DNA from: JAKSCF01 sp028279945
Lineage (GTDB): Bacteria > Bacillota > Clostridia > Peptostreptococcales > JAAYPU01
Length of the DNA: 43,407 bases
Assembly (NCBI GenBank): GCA_028279945.1
Contig: JANQMT010000026.1
Span: forward strand, 1 to 43,407
Direction of reading: 5' to 3'
Position 1 is the stretch's first letter. Each line of letters opens with the position of its first letter. The translations under genes and the position numbers were made by a program. The notes beneath the pieces are model-generated. The model saw only the letters and a program-made list of their open reading frames with translations, was not told the origin of the DNA and made no database searches. Positions 41,081 through 43,407 of the stretch are shown here, piece by piece.

Positions 41081-41560
41081 ATGAAAATAAATTTATACCC
41101 CGGAACTTTTGACCCAATTACCAATGGACATATTGATATTATACAAAGAGCTGTAAAATTTTCTGATGAGTTAATCATCGGCGTATTAAACAATCCGTCT
41201 AAAGTACCTTTTTTTAGTGTTGCGGAAAGAAAAAAAATTATTATGGACGTTACCAAAGGTATGGGAAATATTAAAGTGGACTGCTTTTCGGGGTTATTAA
41301 TCGATTATGTAAAAAACAATCAGATTAATGCAGTGGTAAGAGGGCTGAGGGCCACAACAGATTTTGAATATGAATTTCAAATGGCACAGATGAACACGAA
41401 ACTTTATTCTGATATGGAAACCATTTTTTTAATGACAAAAGCAGAAAATTCATATATTAGCTCCAGCTTAGTTAGAGAAGTTTTTGCTTTTGGAGGGGAT
41501 ATCTGTGAATTGGTTCCCCGAAAAGTGGTAGATTATATGAAGGAAAAAATAAAAAAGTAA
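41081..41560 (+). CDS. coaD: Phosphopantetheine adenylyltransferase CoaD
   Basis: 159 residues, the normal length. It carries the nucleotidyltransferase motif YPGTFDPITNGHIDI near the N-terminus and the second motif SYISSSLVRE (about residues 127-136). It catalyses the fourth step of coenzyme A synthesis, adenylating 4'-phosphopantetheine. It follows rsmD after 5 nt, so the two are co-transcribed and coupled. Confidence 0.97.
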   Translation: MKINLYPGTFDPITNGHIDIIQRAVKFSDELIIGVLNNPSKVPFFSVAERKKIIMDVTKGMGNIKVDCFSGLLIDYVKNNQINAVVRGLRATTDFEYEFQMAQMNTKLYSDMETIFLMTKAENSYISSSLVREVFAFGGDICELVPRKVVDYMKEKIKK

Positions 41561-41574
41561 GGAGGCAATAATTT

Positions 41575-42129
41575 ATGAAAGTACTGCATTTATTAGACGA
41601 ATTGGAAGATGTTATTGAGAATAGTTCGGGATTTCCATTAACAGGTAAAATACTTGTAGATGGAAATGAAGTATTAGAGATTATTAAAGAGATAAGAGTA
41701 GAGCTTCCTGATGAAATACAGCAAGCACAATGGATTAAGGATGAACGACAAAGAATCTTGGAAGAAGCTCAAAAAGAATCTCAGATGATGATCAGGGATG
41801 CTAAATCTAATATAGAATCAATGGTTGAGAACGATGATTTATCATTAAAAGCACGTGCTAAAGCAGAAGAAATTCTGAAAGCTGCAGAGCAAGGTGCAAA
41901 ACAGCTTAAGAAGGATTCATTGGACTATGTCGATCGTATTCTTGAAGATATGCAATCCAAGATGGATAAATTAAATGCTACATATGTTGATGAGCTTTAT
42001 GCTGTATTACAGAAAAATTTTGATCAGATTAATATAACTTTAGCTCAAAACAGAACTGAGGTTAAGAATATGATGTATAGCAATAATACTCAGACTGAAG
42101 TAAAAGAAGTCATTGAAGAAAATGCATAA
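41575..42129 (+). CDS. Coiled-coil protein of the rsmD-coaD neighbourhood
   Basis: 184 residues with an N-terminal MKVLHLLDELEDVIENSSGF segment and a long coiled coil (about residues 55-150; QQAQWIKDERQRILEEAQKE and following). It resembles DivIVA-like or ATP synthase subunit-like helices, and is often annotated simply as an ATPase in Clostridia, though no Walker motif is present. The gene is commonly placed after coaD. GGAGG is 10 nt before the ATG. The role is unknown; a structural function at the envelope is possible. Confidence 0.7.
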   Translation: MKVLHLLDELEDVIENSSGFPLTGKILVDGNEVLEIIKEIRVELPDEIQQAQWIKDERQRILEEAQKESQMMIRDAKSNIESMVENDDLSLKARAKAEEILKAAEQGAKQLKKDSLDYVDRILEDMQSKMDKLNATYVDELYAVLQKNFDQINITLAQNRTEVKNMMYSNNTQTEVKEVIEENA

Positions 42130-42133
42130 GATC

Positions 42134-43318
42134 TTATGATCTGCTCTTAAAAACATGGCTGATGACAGCTGTGATGATAAAAATTATAAAAACAATCAAC
42201 ATGAGTTGAGTTGAAAACAGCAGCTTGTAAACAAAGTTGCTGTTTTGAATTTTATCCGAAATACTAAAGGCAGTTAATGCTTGGGGCTGATATTTGATTA
42301 AAAGTGGTGCAATGAATAATGCACAAATAGAAGAACATATAGAATGGGTAACTTTTGAAAAAAAGTATATGGATTTTTTTATGTCTGTTCCGGCTATAAA
42401 AGTTAAGGATTGAGCATGAATGGATAAACCACTCCAAGAGATAATGGCTGAGCATAAAATACATGATATTGTAAAATTCAAATAGCTTATATTTGAAAGC
42501 GCATTACATCCCAGGGTGATTTCAAAAAAGCCTTTTAATGAGGCCACCACAACATTATAATCAAATGCTTTAAAGAGTGATAAAGCCATCATATTAAAAA
42601 ACATGAATTTATCAAAAAGCGTAATAATAATGGAGAACAAAATAATATAGCCGCATATAACCAATAGTGTTTTAAAGGATTCCATTATAGATTCTCCGAA
42701 ATGTGTCATAAAAGAGACTTGATTGTTAAAACCCTTTTCTGCATCGTAGAGGACATCTCTTAAAGATGTTCTTTTTATTTTTTGTCTTTTTATACTTTTT
42801 CCATAGAATCTGAACAGCAAGCCATTGAGAAGAGCTCCAAAAAAATGCGATAAAGCAATACTCCAGCCAAGCAAAGAGCTGCCGAACATACCAACGCCAA
42901 CAGTACCCAGCATAAATAAAGGACCTGAAGTACTACAGAAAGAGAGCATTCGCTCTGCTTCAATTTTAGTAATGCTTTTCTTTTCTCGTAAATCAGCAAT
43001 AATTTGCGTTCCTAGGGGGTACCCGGAGGTGACGCTGATGGTAAAAACAAATGATGCTTCACCGGGAACCTTAAAAAGAGGACGCATAATAGGCTCTAAA
43101 AGCCTGCCGACAATTTTATGAATGCCCATTTTTATCATAAGCTTTGAGCACACAAAAAATGGGAATAACGCTGGAAGAACGGCATTAAACCATAGTGCAA
43201 TGCCGAACTTGCTGGCTTCTAAAGCATCCTGAGAAAAGAAAATCATTAATAAAGCAAACAGACTACAGAATAGTAGTCCTAATATATAATTGGTAGAGAT
43301 TAATTTACTATTTTTCAT
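42134..43318 (-). CDS. ylbJ: Sporulation integral membrane protein YlbJ
   Basis: 394 residues with about eight membrane helices and the nucleoside-recognition (Gate) domain: WFNAVLPALFPFFVCSKLM near the N-terminus, VTSGYPLGTQIIADL (about residues 95-109) and ITLGCNALSNI in the second half. YlbJ is a mother-cell protein needed for spore cortex formation in Bacillus. It is transcribed towards the coaD operon, with only 4 bp between stop codons. This gene and the SASP at 2687 show that the host is a spore former. Confidence 0.9.
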   Translation of the reverse strand: MKNSKLISTNYILGLLFCSLFALLMIFFSQDALEASKFGIALWFNAVLPALFPFFVCSKLMIKMGIHKIVGRLLEPIMRPLFKVPGEASFVFTISVTSGYPLGTQIIADLREKKSITKIEAERMLSFCSTSGPLFMLGTVGVGMFGSSLLGWSIALSHFFGALLNGLLFRFYGKSIKRQKIKRTSLRDVLYDAEKGFNNQVSFMTHFGESIMESFKTLLVICGYIILFSIIITLFDKFMFFNMMALSLFKAFDYNVVVASLKGFFEITLGCNALSNISYLNFTISCILCSAIISWSGLSIHAQSLTFIAGTDIKKSIYFFSKVTHSICSSICALFIAPLLIKYQPQALTAFSISDKIQNSNFVYKLLFSTQLMLIVFIIFIITAVISHVFKSRS

Positions 43319-43407
43319 ATCACATTATATTCAATAAAAATTGGAACTATCCATAATAATTTTAATTAAAGTTCGTGTTATAAACCATTTTGTTGATGCA
43401 GACAGAA

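Noticed and set aside
1..43407. tRNA, rRNA or prophage structural genes
   Set aside because: I found no cloverleaf-like sequence, no rRNA stretches and no phage integrase or structural genes, so there is no evidence for a tRNA-integrated island or prophage.

Overview
The window looks like a chromosomal segment of a low-GC, spore-forming member of the Clostridia. It carries an alpha/beta-type small acid-soluble spore protein, the sporulation membrane protein YlbJ, Gram-positive style ribosome binding sites and A+T-rich intergenic DNA. I cannot name a genus from the sequence alone. Both edges are housekeeping genes: an Asp23-family protein, recG and a SASP gene on the left (1-2.95 kb), and rsmD, coaD, a coiled-coil protein and ylbJ on the right (40.5-43.3 kb). 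These blocks sit close together in many Clostridia, so the roughly 37 kb between them reads as an accessory region. A lone degenerate CRISPR repeat lies just upstream of rsmD.

Region 3.0-12.0 kb is a type I-B CRISPR-Cas locus: a nine-repeat array, cas6-cas8b(with internal cas11)-cas7-cas5-cas3, and a second array of 13 repeats. cas4, cas1 and cas2 are missing, so this is an interference-only locus. The most interesting signal lies between array 1 and cas6. Two degenerate repeats (about 3804-3835 and 3865-3894) bracket a 29-nt pseudo-spacer. The first 15 nt of this pseudo-spacer match a site 100 bp downstream (3936-3950) at 13 of 15 positions. The two mismatches are at positions 6 and 12, the positions a type I crRNA does not use for pairing. 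The site is preceded by TTTCA, a sequence known as a PAM for a clostridial I-B system with a very similar repeat. It covers a -10-like TATTAT in front of a 41-codon ORF (3989-4114) for a small one-helix membrane peptide with a basic tail. This is the architecture of a CRISPR-regulated toxin-antitoxin pair (CreTA type), in which Cascade guided by a crRNA-like RNA represses a toxin and so makes the cell dependent on its cas genes.

Region 12.0-22.3 kb holds gene remnants, an AlbA_2/HTH regulator with a palindromic operator, and a complete type I restriction-modification operon (hsdM-hsdS-hsdR plus a YgjP-like metallopeptidase). That operon also contains a single-TRD S-like gene and a shortened dinD. 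Region 22.4-29.9 kb is mixed: a 2-Cys peroxiredoxin, a hicB relic, a small coiled-coil gene, an LCP-family protein, a pair of ABC exporter-type half transporters behind a near-perfect Fur box, and a DUF4349 lipoprotein. Three copies of a short dispersed repeat are scattered here.

Region 30.0-37.5 kb is a sigma-54 regulon for beta-aspartyl dipeptide use: iadA, an NhaC-type antiporter, a small membrane protein, a sigma-54 activator and an AGCS-type sodium/amino-acid symporter. Both iadA and the symporter gene have canonical -24/-12 promoters (GG-N10-GC) and share a similar upstream element, presumably the activator site. Region 37.5-40.4 kb contains a DUF1648/DUF5808 membrane protein with its YtrA-type GntR repressor and a 39-bp perfect palindrome, then a DUF362 protein. 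The DUF362 promoter is a close copy of the promoter in the array 1 leader.
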